A stretch of 64,000 bases of DNA from a virus, in the IMG/VR virus record IMGVR_UViG_3300020057_000496, positions 1-64,000 of that record; one strand, written 5' to 3'. The position numbers and the translations under genes were made by a program. A model generated the notes under the pieces. It was not told the DNA's origin. It saw nothing but the letters and a program-made list of their open reading frames with translations, and did not search any database. This document shows, piece by piece, positions 28,614 to 37,263 of this stretch (within the stretch, counting starts at the first letter, position 1; each line of letters starts with the position of its first letter).

Positions 28614-30440
28614 TTGAAGCCTAGCGCATGTATCGAAGTACTCCGGGCCACGGTCAAGATGAGTTCTCCGGTTTACCTGTGGGGACAGCCAGGATGTATC
28701 GCTGCCCAGACTAAGCTAAGTTATGTATCGCGTGGCCCTGACGGCAAGACACGTTCCACTAAGGGTGGTTCAATTGAACGACTCTACCAGGTGTTCCATG
28801 GTCTGACCGGACCAGGAAAGGGGCGCTATCAGGTAGCCCCAGTTGATTCGCAATTTTGGGTTTCGTCCGTAGACGACGAAGGGCGAATCTTCAAGAACCG
28901 CGTACTGGACGTAGTCCAGAGTGGCCAGAGGAAGTGTCTCCGACTCCGGACTAAGTCCGGCCTTGAAATCGAGGCGACCGACGACCACGAGTTTATGTCC
29001 GACGGGGAGTTTGCGGCACTTCGAGACTTACGGCCCGGTTCGGTCGTGGACGTACATACTAACAAGATCATCAATACGTCAACACGAAGGCCCAAGCGCA
29101 GTCGCGCCAGCCTCTCCGTACCTCACCATCCGTATGCCAGTACGCATGTGATTGAAAAGAAGTACACCTATAAGGCTCTTCCGTTGGCCAGAGCAATAGT
29201 GGAAGCTGACATGAATTCGCTCTCTATTGCCGAGTATCAGGCAAGGCTCAATAGTGGCGACCTTAGAGGGCTTCAGTTCCTTAAGAAGTCTGACGACGTT
29301 CACCACCGCGACGAGGATTGCACGAATGATGTGATCGAAAATCTTGAGGTTATTAGTCACACAGAGCACGCGCGACGCCACGGACTAAGGTATCAATCGT
29401 TACGTTACGTCACTACACGGGACGAAGTTGACTGGATTCAGCCGGTAGGTGTCAAGGAAACTTACGATCTCAAGATGGCTGGGCCATACCATAATTTTGT
29501 TGCAGCAAGTTTCGTCGTACATAACTGCGGCAAGAGCGATATCGTCAAGCGGGTAGCCAAGGAGCTAGAACTGCCGGTCATTGACATCCGCGCAGTCCTG
29601 CTCGACCCCGTTGATCTTCGGGGCATCCCGTACGTTCGTGACGGGGTCGCTCACTGGGCGTCGCCTTCGTTCCTCCCCCGCGACGGCGAGGGCATCATGT
29701 TCCTGGACGAGATCGCGAATGCGCCTCCGATGGTGCAGTCAGCACTCCTTCAACTTATTCTCGACGGCAAGGTCGGCGAGTATACAAAGCCGCCGGGCTG
29801 GCGTTTTGTCGCCGCGTCTAATCGCGTCGGCGACCGCGCGGGTAGCCATAAGATCATTTCGTCACTGGCGAATCGCTTTGCGTGCCACATCAACATGGAG
29901 GTTGACCACGAAGACTGGAATACCTGGGCAATAGAGGCCGGCATCGCCCCGGACATTCGTTCGTTCCTTAACTTCAAGCCGGCACTGCTGTCACAGTTTA
30001 ATCCGAACTCCGACGAGCCCGCATTTTCAACTCCAAGATCCTGGAAATTTGCCAGTGATCTTATCGCTAACATCCCGGAGGGGATGCACCTGCAAGTTCT
30101 TTCCGGTACGGTCGGGGCCGGATGTGCAGCCGAGTACGTTGCGTTCCGTGACGTGTATATGCGGATTCCGACGCTTGAGCAGATAGTCAAGGACCCCCAG
30201 AAGGTCAGCGTAAATAACGACCCGGCAACAAACTTTGCACTGGTCGGCGCACTTACCGACGCATGCGGGCGGCGTCCTAAGAATAAGGAAGTCCTGAACG
30301 CAGTCGTGGAGTTCATTTGCCGACTCCCGGCAGCGTTTGCGACCGTGTTCTTCCGTGACGTGTCACTCGTTGCTCCTATCACGATGAACCTACCCGGTAG
30401 TCGCGAGTGGGTACGCAAGCATCGTGGGACGATCGCGTAA
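28614..30440 (+). CDS. MoxR-type AAA+ ATPase split by an intein
   Basis: 608 residues from TTG 28614, placed six bases after AAGGAGAG; the longer upstream frame lacks a ribosome-binding site. The Walker A loop WGQPG-CGKSD is interrupted between G and C by a 277-residue intein. After the intein come Walker B IMFLDEIANAP, sensor-like FVAASNR and a helical lid domain. The spliced protein would be about 331 residues, normal for MoxR ATPases. These work as chaperones that insert metals or remodel partners together with a VWA protein, and the next gene encodes such a partner with a 1-bp TAATG overlap. Confidence 0.8.
   Translation: MKPSACIEVLRATVKMSSPVYLWGQPGCIAAQTKLSYVSRGPDGKTRSTKGGSIERLYQVFHGLTGPGKGRYQVAPVDSQFWVSSVDDEGRIFKNRVLDVVQSGQRKCLRLRTKSGLEIEATDDHEFMSDGEFAALRDLRPGSVVDVHTNKIINTSTRRPKRSRASLSVPHHPYASTHVIEKKYTYKALPLARAIVEADMNSLSIAEYQARLNSGDLRGLQFLKKSDDVHHRDEDCTNDVIENLEVISHTEHARRHGLRYQSLRYVTTRDEVDWIQPVGVKETYDLKMAGPYHNFVAASFVVHNCGKSDIVKRVAKELELPVIDIRAVLLDPVDLRGIPYVRDGVAHWASPSFLPRDGEGIMFLDEIANAPPMVQSALLQLILDGKVGEYTKPPGWRFVAASNRVGDRAGSHKIISSLANRFACHINMEVDHEDWNTWAIEAGIAPDIRSFLNFKPALLSQFNPNSDEPAFSTPRSWKFASDLIANIPEGMHLQVLSGTVGAGCAAEYVAFRDVYMRIPTLEQIVKDPQKVSVNNDPATNFALVGALTDACGRRPKNKEVLNAVVEFICRLPAAFATVFFRDVSLVAPITMNLPGSREWVRKHRGTIA
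28695..29525 (+). other. Intein with HNH homing endonuclease inside the MoxR P-loop
   Basis: 277 codons. It begins with Cys1 (CIAAQTKLS) and ends in FVVHN followed by extein Cys+1, the usual splice signals. TDDHEFM is the N-terminal block with the conserved His. An HNH motif (HHRDEDCTNDVIENLEV, about residue 230 of the precursor) marks the endonuclease, so this is an HNH rather than a LAGLIDADG intein. The insertion splits GxxGxGKS, so the ATPase is inactive until splicing. Confidence 0.85.
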
Positions 30441-32779
30441 TGTCAGGGGTAATCATTCCGGCTGATCCGACCCGTGTTGACCCCGATATCGAAAGGGCAA
30501 CACTGGAGGCTTACGAGAAGTCAGTCGTGTCACTCGTGCTCGGCACCGGAGCGCAGATGCGCTTCTTCGCCGCGCTCGTTATGCGAATGCGGTACAGTGT
30601 CGTGACGTGGATTCCGACCGCCGCCACTGACGGTCGGCAGATCTATCTCAATCCACAGTTCTGGCTCGACTTAACCCCAGCACAGCGCCGGACCGTACTA
30701 GCACACGAAGTCATGCACTGTGTCGAGAAACACACTGAACGACGCCAGCATCGCGACCCATACATATTCAATATCGCATGTTTTCCGGCGGGGACACTCT
30801 TGCCTGGCAATGTCCTGATTGAATCTGTAGCCAGTATGGTTTCCCATCTAGACGGTGAGTTAATTGAAGTTGCGCACCAAGGGGGAAAAATAAGTGCCAC
30901 CCCTGAGCATCCATTCTTTGTTCGAAAAAGAAAAAACAAAGTTGGCCTTACTCCGGTTCGCTTACTTGCGCCGGAGTGGGTCAAGGCGGAAAATATTCGT
31001 ATAGGCGATTACGTCTGCGTCCCGCGACTGGAACGCTATGGACTACGAGATGATGCGGTAATCAATCTCCATTCCTATATTAGGAATGGAATATCTAGCC
31101 GAGCAAATGGCAATAGAGCGGTTAAGTCCATTCCCCTCAATCAAGACACCGCGTGGCTAATTGGCCTCTATGTAGCCGAGGGTAGCGCTAGCCCTAGCGT
31201 TAGCTTCTCTCTTGGCTCACACGAGACTCATTTAGCAGATCGAATTAAGGCGATCGTATCATCGATTGGTTATTCGGCGAGTGTTTCGGTTAATGGGAGC
31301 AGCATGGCCGTAAACTTAGGGACGACCGTTCTTGGGCGATGGCTAAAGGCAAATGTCGGAACCGTAGCAAAGAATAAGCATATTCCCGATGTTATTCTTC
31401 GCCATAGCGACCCCTTGATTCGGCAAGCATTCCTTAAGGGTGTCGTTGATGGTGACGGGTGTACCCAAGTTCGTAATGGAAAGACCTGGATCGTGGTGGG
31501 TGTTTGTTCCCCGTCCCTTATTCGGGACATAATACTTCTCTTAGCGCAGGACGGACTTGGTGCTCGCGTCTCCACCCAGACACTCAAGCCGCGCTGGATT
31601 GGTAAAATGTATACTACTGTTCGGACAGTTATACATAACGTAACATGGAATCCCGATGGCCCCTCCAGGTCAATGAGGGAATTAAATGGTAATGTAGTAG
31701 TGTCCACTAATGCGCGGTATCGCACTGACGAACATGGTGTTTGGTATCCAGTAAAGAGCACTGAGCATTACCCGTACTCTGGTAATGTCTATAACTTAAC
31801 TAATACGCCAGATCATACTTATGTTGCCGAAAGTGTCTTAGTACACAACTGCGACCTCGAAATAAATTATATTCTCGAAGAAGCGAAGATGGAGTTCCCG
31901 AAGGACGCTTGTCTTCCGGGAAAGGGCGCGTTCGTCGGCACGGCTGGCAATCAGATTTCCGAGACATACTACGGACTCTTGCTCGAACAACAGCACAAGA
32001 AGACGGGCTTCTTTGGTCAAAAAGGGAAGGGCAAGGGCAAGGGCAAGGGCAAGGGCAGTCAAGACCCCGGCGGTCCGAACACTGACCCAGGTGGTTGTGG
32101 CGTAATCTTCGATAACTCACCAGGAGAGGCCGAACGCACGAAGCTGTCACTGGACTGGGACGTTGCGATCAAGCAGGCTGCGCAAGTGGCGAAGGATACA
32201 CAGGAACGCAGTCGCGGGACTATGCCTGGTTACTTCTCGAAGCTACTAGAGAAACTCCTGAAGCCACCTAAAATTCCCTGGTACTCCGAACTGCGTCAAT
32301 TCTTTACAGTCACGGCCAGGGATGACTATTCATGGGCATCACCTAATCGGCGCCATGTCGCGTCCGGGGTTTATCTGCCATCACTACGCTCCCAGCGCCT
32401 TGGCGAAATCTGTATGTTCGTTGATCTGTCTGGTTCGATGATGGGCGGAGATGACCTAGCACGTTGCGCAACCGAGATGACTGCCATTCTCGAAAACTAT
32501 CCGTCGAAGGTATGGATCGTATATCACGATACCCACGTTCGGACGGTACAGGAATGGACGCCGCTTGACGGTCCGATCGAATTCAAGGGGGACGGCGGCG
32601 GTGGAACCGACCACGTCCCTTGCTTTACTTGGATGGTGGAGCAGGGAATAGACCCGTGTGTCTCGATCTTCTTCACGGATCTCCAGACTAGGTTTCCGGT
32701 AGATCCACCGAGCCACCCGGTATTCTGGGTAACTGTCTCCGGTGGTAGTGCCCCATTCGGGCGTGTACTTGAGATTTGA
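30440..32779 (+). CDS. VWA / zinc-peptidase-domain partner of MoxR, split by an intein
   Basis: 779 residues from the ATG of a TAATG overlap. The N-terminal domain carries H-E-x-x-H (LAHEVMHCVEKH, about residue 88) of the metallopeptidase-like domain found in VWA-containing proteins; the conserved N-I-A-x-D that follows is split by an intein after NIA. After the intein come a linker with GKGKGKGKGKG, and a C-terminal VWA domain with MIDAS motif DLSGSMMGG (about residue 661) and TDLQT. The spliced product would be about 422 residues. Together with the upstream ATPase it forms a MoxR-VWA chaperone pair; its target in the phage is unknown. Confidence 0.8.
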   Translation: MSGVIIPADPTRVDPDIERATLEAYEKSVVSLVLGTGAQMRFFAALVMRMRYSVVTWIPTAATDGRQIYLNPQFWLDLTPAQRRTVLAHEVMHCVEKHTERRQHRDPYIFNIACFPAGTLLPGNVLIESVASMVSHLDGELIEVAHQGGKISATPEHPFFVRKRKNKVGLTPVRLLAPEWVKAENIRIGDYVCVPRLERYGLRDDAVINLHSYIRNGISSRANGNRAVKSIPLNQDTAWLIGLYVAEGSASPSVSFSLGSHETHLADRIKAIVSSIGYSASVSVNGSSMAVNLGTTVLGRWLKANVGTVAKNKHIPDVILRHSDPLIRQAFLKGVVDGDGCTQVRNGKTWIVVGVCSPSLIRDIILLLAQDGLGARVSTQTLKPRWIGKMYTTVRTVIHNVTWNPDGPSRSMRELNGNVVVSTNARYRTDEHGVWYPVKSTEHYPYSGNVYNLTNTPDHTYVAESVLVHNCDLEINYILEEAKMEFPKDACLPGKGAFVGTAGNQISETYYGLLLEQQHKKTGFFGQKGKGKGKGKGKGSQDPGGPNTDPGGCGVIFDNSPGEAERTKLSLDWDVAIKQAAQVAKDTQERSRGTMPGYFSKLLEKLLKPPKIPWYSELRQFFTVTARDDYSWASPNRRHVASGVYLPSLRSQRLGEICMFVDLSGSMMGGDDLARCATEMTAILENYPSKVWIVYHDTHVRTVQEWTPLDGPIEFKGDGGGGTDHVPCFTWMVEQGIDPCVSIFFTDLQTRFPVDPPSHPVFWVTVSGGSAPFGRVLEI
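30779..31849 (+). other. Intein with LAGLIDADG endonuclease in the VWA protein
   Basis: 357 codons, from Cys1 (CFPAGTLLPG) to SVLVHN followed by Cys+1. ATPEHPFFV is the His-containing N-terminal block. Two LAGLIDADG-type helices are visible: LIGLYVAEGS (about residue 240 of the precursor) and LKGVVDGDG (about 333). The DNA is visibly AT-richer than the flanking extein. It separates NIA from CDLEIN, next to the Asp expected to be the third zinc ligand. Confidence 0.85.
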
Positions 32780-33210
32780 TGGGTTATACCCAGCGCACAG
32801 CAACGCTGTTCGTAAGGGACGCCAGGGATGTCCCTCACCTCAACGCGCGAGAAGTTGTATTTACCTACGACATTAGGTCCGGTACGGCAAGCTCTAGGCT
32901 ATGCCTAGAGCGCTCGGTGTACGGTGTCCTTGAAAACCCCGGCTTACTCAAACCTATCACTGATAGGTTTGAGGCATTCTGTCGTAGTATCAATCTCGGC
33001 GGAATGATCGAAAAGCGCATCATTGTTGTCCTTCGGTTCGTAGTATTCTTTGATGAAGAATTCTTTATCGAACAGTGCTACAGGAGTGGGCAAAGTAGTT
33101 TTTTCAATCGGATCTACGACAAGGCGTCCTTGGCTGTCGACAAGATGAACGAAGAAGCGGTCATCATGTGCGCGTCGAGCTTAGCTACCCATTATACGCT
33201 GTTTAAATAG
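32779..33210 (+). CDS. Hypothetical protein
   Basis: 143 residues from ATG 32779, overlapping the VWA stop as TGATG. It has a hydrophobic core (IIVVLRFVVFFDEEFFI) and a C-terminal EEAVIMCASSLATHYTL that loosely resembles the C-termini of the genes at 34071 and 39553. No family recognised. Probably in the same transcript as the MoxR-VWA pair. Confidence 0.5.
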   Translation: MGYTQRTATLFVRDARDVPHLNAREVVFTYDIRSGTASSRLCLERSVYGVLENPGLLKPITDRFEAFCRSINLGGMIEKRIIVVLRFVVFFDEEFFIEQCYRSGQSSFFNRIYDKASLAVDKMNEEAVIMCASSLATHYTLFK

Positions 33211-33219
33211 GAGCACGAA

Positions 33220-33276
33220 ATGGTAAACGAAACCCCTCCGAGCACTGAATCGGCACGTAGAAGGTGGGAACCGTGA
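33220..33276 (+). CDS. Tiny 18-residue peptide gene
   Basis: ATG seven bases after TAGGAG, ending in a TGA that overlaps the next GTG (GTGA). The peptide reads VNETPPSTESARRRWEP after Met. The strong ribosome-binding site and exact overlap suggest translation, perhaps to couple expression of the downstream gene. Confidence 0.4.
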   Translation: MVNETPPSTESARRRWEP

Positions 33277-33596
33277 GTAGCACGGGGCTCGCTGACATCA
33301 CCGCAGGCGAAGAGGTAGTCGAGGGGATCATTATCCTTCACTTCGGCCGACGTAGCGTGCTGATCATTGACGGGTACGGGTCGCTTGATAAGGTCAAACA
33401 AGAAGAGTTCTACACGCGAATGTACTCGGAATTAGGTACATTTGGGATCGACAAGATAGATGCGTTCGTCGTCGAGGTAAGGTGGACCTCCGCGGGGGAG
33501 GTCGTGAAAGAGGCGTATCACTTCATGGAGAAGTGTACGATGACGGACATCTACGCAGTCCACAACAAACTTTATGAGTCCATCTTTCTCGAATGA
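33273..33596 (+). CDS. Hypothetical protein
   Basis: 107 residues from the GTG that overlaps the preceding TGA; AAGGTGGG lies upstream. The pattern of alternating strands (IIILHFGRRSVLIIDG, IDAFVVEVRW) suggests a small alpha/beta protein. No family recognised. Confidence 0.5.
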   Translation: MSSTGLADITAGEEVVEGIIILHFGRRSVLIIDGYGSLDKVKQEEFYTRMYSELGTFGIDKIDAFVVEVRWTSAGEVVKEAYHFMEKCTMTDIYAVHNKLYESIFLE

Positions 33597-34095
33597 GCGT
33601 CACTTGAAGAACTACTCAATCGAAACTGACCTATATTCCGGAGTCGGCCAGGCAGTCCAGGATCACTGCCGTATGGCTGGCTTGACTTGTGCGGGGATTG
33701 TAATTGCTACCTACCGGGTTGATTTTGGATTGATCCCCGCAAGTATGCATGTACGGAAGGTATGGCACGGGAATACCCGTGAGGACGTACACCGTTCAAT
33801 ACTCTCCAGGTCAAACCTACTACTTATTCCCTATATTGGCCAACTCACCTCGGATCTTGACCTGTTGTACAATACGGCAAGAAAGGGGCGCCGCGTCGTG
33901 TTCAAGTGCGACATGTCGATCGAAACTGGCGAGGAACACGGCGGGCTTCTGTCTCCGATCAGAACAGTGCCGTGGGGGAGCTATAAGGATTATTCTAATT
34001 ACGGAGCAATTATAGCAGTTATGGGTAATACCGAAACCGAACGTCCCGGCATCTATCAGGTAGCAAGAACATGGCTGAGCAGGGTATTCTCTTAG
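33574..34095 (+). CDS. Hypothetical protein
   Basis: 173 residues; the ATG lies 23 bp inside the upstream gene, and TTG 33604 is an alternative. Contains TARKGRRVVFKCDMSIETGE and a C-terminal aromatic region. It overlaps the next gene by 25 bp. No recognised motif. Confidence 0.45.
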   Translation: MSPSFSNERHLKNYSIETDLYSGVGQAVQDHCRMAGLTCAGIVIATYRVDFGLIPASMHVRKVWHGNTREDVHRSILSRSNLLLIPYIGQLTSDLDLLYNTARKGRRVVFKCDMSIETGEEHGGLLSPIRTVPWGSYKDYSNYGAIIAVMGNTETERPGIYQVARTWLSRVFS

Positions 34096-34463
34096 ATCAC
34101 CCGAGGATTTTGTTCGCTGTCGTCGCCAGTAGCTTTGCGGATATAGTGGAAGCATGTCCGGGTGACATATTAAACTATGCGGTGATTGAGTTTGACGAAA
34201 CGGGCGTAGTTAAGTTGCGGACCCCACTAAGGGGGTTTCCGATAACGACCAGGGCGCGCGGGGTCCCGTTGTGGTTCGTGGCTCAACTACTAACTGAAGG
34301 TAAGATCTGGCCCTTTAAGTGCCGGACGGAAGTTGCGGTTCGGATCAAGGACAGGATATTAATAGATGACTTGATGGAATATCTTTACTCGAACCTCACG
34401 GAAGAGGTCGTGATCATGATGTCGTCCGGCCTGACGAAGACCGTTACCCTGAAGGACGATTAG
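34071..34463 (+). CDS. Hypothetical protein
   Basis: 130 residues. The C-terminus LTEEVVIMMSSGLTKTVTL echoes the C-terminus of the gene at 32779 and, more weakly, 39553, so these may be distant paralogues. No enzymatic motif is visible. It is the last gene before a promoter. Confidence 0.5.
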   Translation: MAEQGILLDHPRILFAVVASSFADIVEACPGDILNYAVIEFDETGVVKLRTPLRGFPITTRARGVPLWFVAQLLTEGKIWPFKCRTEVAVRIKDRILIDDLMEYLYSNLTEEVVIMMSSGLTKTVTLKDD

Positions 34464-34466
34464 TCC

Positions 34467-34495
34467 TGGACGGTCCGCCTGGTTTGTGCTACTGT
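34467..34495 (+). promoter_or_regulatory. Probable promoter upstream of the NAD+ module
   Basis: TGGACG and TACTGT separated by 17 bp, with TG one base before the -10 (TGCTACTGT). It lies just after a stop codon and precedes two tiny genes and the prs-like/NAMPT-like pair. Confidence 0.5.
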
Positions 34496-34540
34496 GGGGC
34501 GTGACCTGAGTTGCGTCTTGCTAATCAAGAAGGGGACACA

Positions 34541-34636
34541 ATGGCGCTCCTGCTAGTCGCGGCCTGTTCGTATCTGTTCGGTCGGTTCCAGTCCAAGATA
34601 GATGGCTACATAAAGCAGAAGTGGTCCGAGATCTAG
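34541..34636 (+). CDS. Tiny single-span membrane protein (31 residues)
   Basis: ATG behind AAGGGGACACA. The product starts ALLLVAACSYLFGRF, a short membrane span, followed by a basic tail (KIDGYIKQKW). It lies 46 bp after a candidate -10 element. Function unknown. Confidence 0.45.
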   Translation: MALLLVAACSYLFGRFQSKIDGYIKQKWSEI

Positions 34637-34680
34637 TGCGTACGGGCTGGTTCGTTAAAGGGTTCGTTGTTTGGTGATCT

Positions 34681-34863
34681 TTGTTGACTATTGGCGACCA
34701 CTTGAGTTATTTTTTCGCTGAGGTCTCTTCCATTACTGTAAATATTTACGGCGCAGATCCTGCGTGGCGGATTGTTGGCATAAATTTCCGGGACGGAGAA
34801 AAATATGTCACCACCATTACCAACCCTAGGCCCCGCAAAAGCAAACGGCTTTACCTGATTTAG
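34681..34863 (+). CDS. Hypothetical small protein (60 residues)
   Basis: TTG start with GGTGAT upstream. Strand-rich (SSITVNIYGADPAWRIVGIN) with a basic C-terminus. No recognised family. It lies between the promoter and the prs-like gene. Confidence 0.4.
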   Translation: MLTIGDHLSYFFAEVSSITVNIYGADPAWRIVGINFRDGEKYVTTITNPRPRKSKRLYLI

Positions 34864-34888
34864 TGCGTGTCTGAAGGATAACCGTCAA

Positions 34889-35686
34889 ATGATAACCGTC
34901 AATGGTACACCAGTCCGTGCGGACATCTTCCCAGACAAGACTTCGCAAGTCTGGAAACTCCCGCCGGAACTTACGCAAGCTCGGACGTGCGAGGTGGTCT
35001 GGAGGTTCGAAGAGGAACGAGAGGTCATTGACCTGCTCAGTCTGCGGAAGCTCCTCGACACCCAGGACTGGCTACTGTCCATTCCTTACTTCCCTTACGC
35101 CAGACAGGACAAGCCAGTATCGAACAACGAGACGTTCAGTCGCTCTGTTATTCTCGGGCTGCTCAAAACACTAGGATGTCGGCTAATCACGACCGTAGAT
35201 GTTCATTCCGGGTTCGACAAGGAATCTATCTACATCTTCAATCGCGAAGTGTCAGACTTCCACCGATTTGTTTTGGACGCGACCGAGCCGAACGTCGTCG
35301 TCTTTCCGGACAAGGGGGCCAGGTTACGTTATCCATATTTGGTTGAGCTTCCGTACGTCCAGTACGTCTACGAGAAGACACGCAATCCACTGACTGGCGA
35401 AATTACCGGACACGGCCTAGAGGGCCAACTGGCCATGATCAGCCCGGCCCATGTTCAGTTAGCACCGAAGACACGTTTTTTGATTGTAGACGACCTATGT
35501 GACGGCGGCGCGACGTTTCTTTCGATCAAGAACGATCTCGACCGGAGGTGTCAGGGTGCGGACGTAAGTCTTGCGGTGACACACGGGGTATTCTCGAAAG
35601 GGAAGACGCTTCTAACGAATGCCGGGATTGAACTCTTCTATACGAACAGCCTGCTCGCTAACCCAGAAGGATTCAAGGTATGCTAG
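34889..35686 (+). CDS. PRPP synthetase-like protein (possible ADP-ribose pyrophosphate synthetase)
   Basis: 265 residues, shorter than the usual 310-320 of cellular PRPP synthetases. Visible motifs: PYFPYARQDK (flexible loop region), TTVDVHS (metal-binding), VVFPDKGA, and the PRPP/ribose-5-phosphate loop FLIVDDLCDGGATF. The enzyme class transfers pyrophosphate from ATP to a ribose phosphate. The 3' end overlaps the NAMPT-like gene by 7 bp, so the two act together. In phage NAD+ reconstitution pathway 1 (NARP1), a protein of this look (Adps) pyrophosphorylates ADP-ribose instead. Sequence alone does not tell which substrate is used here. Confidence 0.75.
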   Translation: MITVNGTPVRADIFPDKTSQVWKLPPELTQARTCEVVWRFEEEREVIDLLSLRKLLDTQDWLLSIPYFPYARQDKPVSNNETFSRSVILGLLKTLGCRLITTVDVHSGFDKESIYIFNREVSDFHRFVLDATEPNVVVFPDKGARLRYPYLVELPYVQYVYEKTRNPLTGEITGHGLEGQLAMISPAHVQLAPKTRFLIVDDLCDGGATFLSIKNDLDRRCQGADVSLAVTHGVFSKGKTLLTNAGIELFYTNSLLANPEGFKVC

Positions 35687-37143
35687 TCATTCCACCAGAA
35701 TTCAAGATAGACATCTACAAGGCCGGACATCTTTTTCAGATGCCTCCGGGGACAACTGAGGTTTATTCGAACTTCACCCCGCGCGCATCGCGCTTGCCTG
35801 GCGTTGATAAGGTTGTCGTCTGGGGCCTGCAGCCGTTCTTTGTGCGCGACCTAATCGACGCCTGGGACGACGAGTTCTTCGGCAAGCCCCTCGATAAGAT
35901 CCTGGCTCGCTACCAGGCCCGCATGGACCGCATGATTGGTCCGGGTACGATCACCGTAGGCCACATCGCGGCACTACATAAGCTGGGATATCTGCCGGTG
36001 CGGATCAAGGCACTGCCGGAAGGTTCGCTTTGTCCGATGCGTGTGCCGTTTATGACTTGGCGGAACACGCACCAGGACTTCGCGTGGGTTACGAACTACA
36101 TCGAGACTCACATGTCGTGCTCAATCTGGCACCCGATAACGTCGGCGACCACATGCTGGGAGTTTTATAAGGAATTCTACCGATCGGCGAAGCGGTCGGC
36201 CCCTGACAAGCTGGACTTCGCCTCAGTCCAGGGGCACGACTTCTCTATGCGCGGGCAAACTTCCCTGGAATCAGCAACGGCGGCTAGTGCTGCGCACCTC
36301 CTTTCGTTCATTGGTACCGACACGGTTCCGGCGCTGGACTACCTGGAAGAGCACTACGGCCCGGACGACAAGATTACCGGCGTAAGTGTGCGTGCGTCGG
36401 AGCACATGGTGATGCAGATGGGTGGTAAAGATACTGAGCTGGAGACGTACCGACGACTGATCTCTGACGTAGCGCCAAGTGGTATCATATCGATCGTTTC
36501 AGATACATGGGACTACTGGAACGTAATCGACAATATCCTCCCAGCACTCAAGGACGTTATCATGGCACGCGACGGGCGGGTCGTGGTCAGGCCAGATTCC
36601 GGCAGTCCCGTCAAGATACTTTGTGGAGACGAAGAGCAGTCGGCGGGGTCGTCGGCACACAAGGGCACTATCGAGGCTCTGTATGATTCGTTCGGTGGTT
36701 CACTAAATAACGTGAACTGCAAGGAGCTTGACCCACACATCGGAGTAATATACGGTGACAGCATTACTCGCGAGCGCCAGAAGGAGATCAACGAACGCCT
36801 CTGGCAGAAGCGTTTCGCATCAGTCAACTGGGTCGCCGGTGTCGGTTCGTTTGCATTACAGCATGTCACTCGTGACACATTCGGCTTCGCTATCAAGACC
36901 ACGCACGGAGTTATCGACGGCGTTCCGGTAGATCTCTTCAAGGACCCCAAGACAGACGACGGAACTAAGCGTTCAGCACGCGGGTACCTGCGCGTGAACG
37001 AAGACTACACACTGAAGGAGTGCTGCACTCCGGAAGAAGAGGAAGGGGGGCTACTGGAAGTAGTGTTCGAAAATTCGATGCTAGTTCGGAAGCACAGTTT
37101 CAGTGAGGTCAGAGAGAGACTTCACTCGAACCTCGAAAAGTAA
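35680..37143 (+). CDS. Nicotinamide phosphoribosyltransferase-like protein (NAMPT/Namat)
   Basis: 487 residues, typical for NAMPT (about 470-490). Motifs include DIYKAGHLFQMPPGT at the N-terminus, VQGHDFSMRG, VSVRASEHM with the likely phospho-accepting His, VVVRPDSGSP and GVIYGDSIT. NAMPT makes NMN from nicotinamide and PRPP; its NARP1 relative (Namat) joins nicotinamide to ADP-ribose pyrophosphate and gives NAD+ directly. The start codon lies 7 bp inside the prs-like gene. No NMN adenylyltransferase is seen in the window, which slightly favours the NARP1 reading. The family is confident; the exact reaction is open. Confidence 0.8.
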   Translation: MLVIPPEFKIDIYKAGHLFQMPPGTTEVYSNFTPRASRLPGVDKVVVWGLQPFFVRDLIDAWDDEFFGKPLDKILARYQARMDRMIGPGTITVGHIAALHKLGYLPVRIKALPEGSLCPMRVPFMTWRNTHQDFAWVTNYIETHMSCSIWHPITSATTCWEFYKEFYRSAKRSAPDKLDFASVQGHDFSMRGQTSLESATAASAAHLLSFIGTDTVPALDYLEEHYGPDDKITGVSVRASEHMVMQMGGKDTELETYRRLISDVAPSGIISIVSDTWDYWNVIDNILPALKDVIMARDGRVVVRPDSGSPVKILCGDEEQSAGSSAHKGTIEALYDSFGGSLNNVNCKELDPHIGVIYGDSITRERQKEINERLWQKRFASVNWVAGVGSFALQHVTRDTFGFAIKTTHGVIDGVPVDLFKDPKTDDGTKRSARGYLRVNEDYTLKECCTPEEEEGGLLEVVFENSMLVRKHSFSEVRERLHSNLEK

Positions 37144-37157
37144 GAAGGAGATACGCC

Positions 37158-37259
37158 ATGGCCGACGATCGCGCTATTAGAGATCTCGTCATCCCGCCGT
37201 CTTCGTATGTCTATATCCAGGACAAGCAGACTGGGCAGATCAATACCATCGCAAGCTAG
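37158..37259 (+). CDS. Small conserved-looking protein (33 residues)
   Basis: ATG behind AAGGAG at ideal spacing, 14 bp after the NAMPT-like stop. The product (ending SSYVYIQDKQTGQINTIAS) is short, and its stop is directly followed by a strong terminator, so it is the last gene of the operon. Function unknown. Confidence 0.5.
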   Translation: MADDRAIRDLVIPPSSYVYIQDKQTGQINTIAS

Positions 37260-37263
37260 TACG

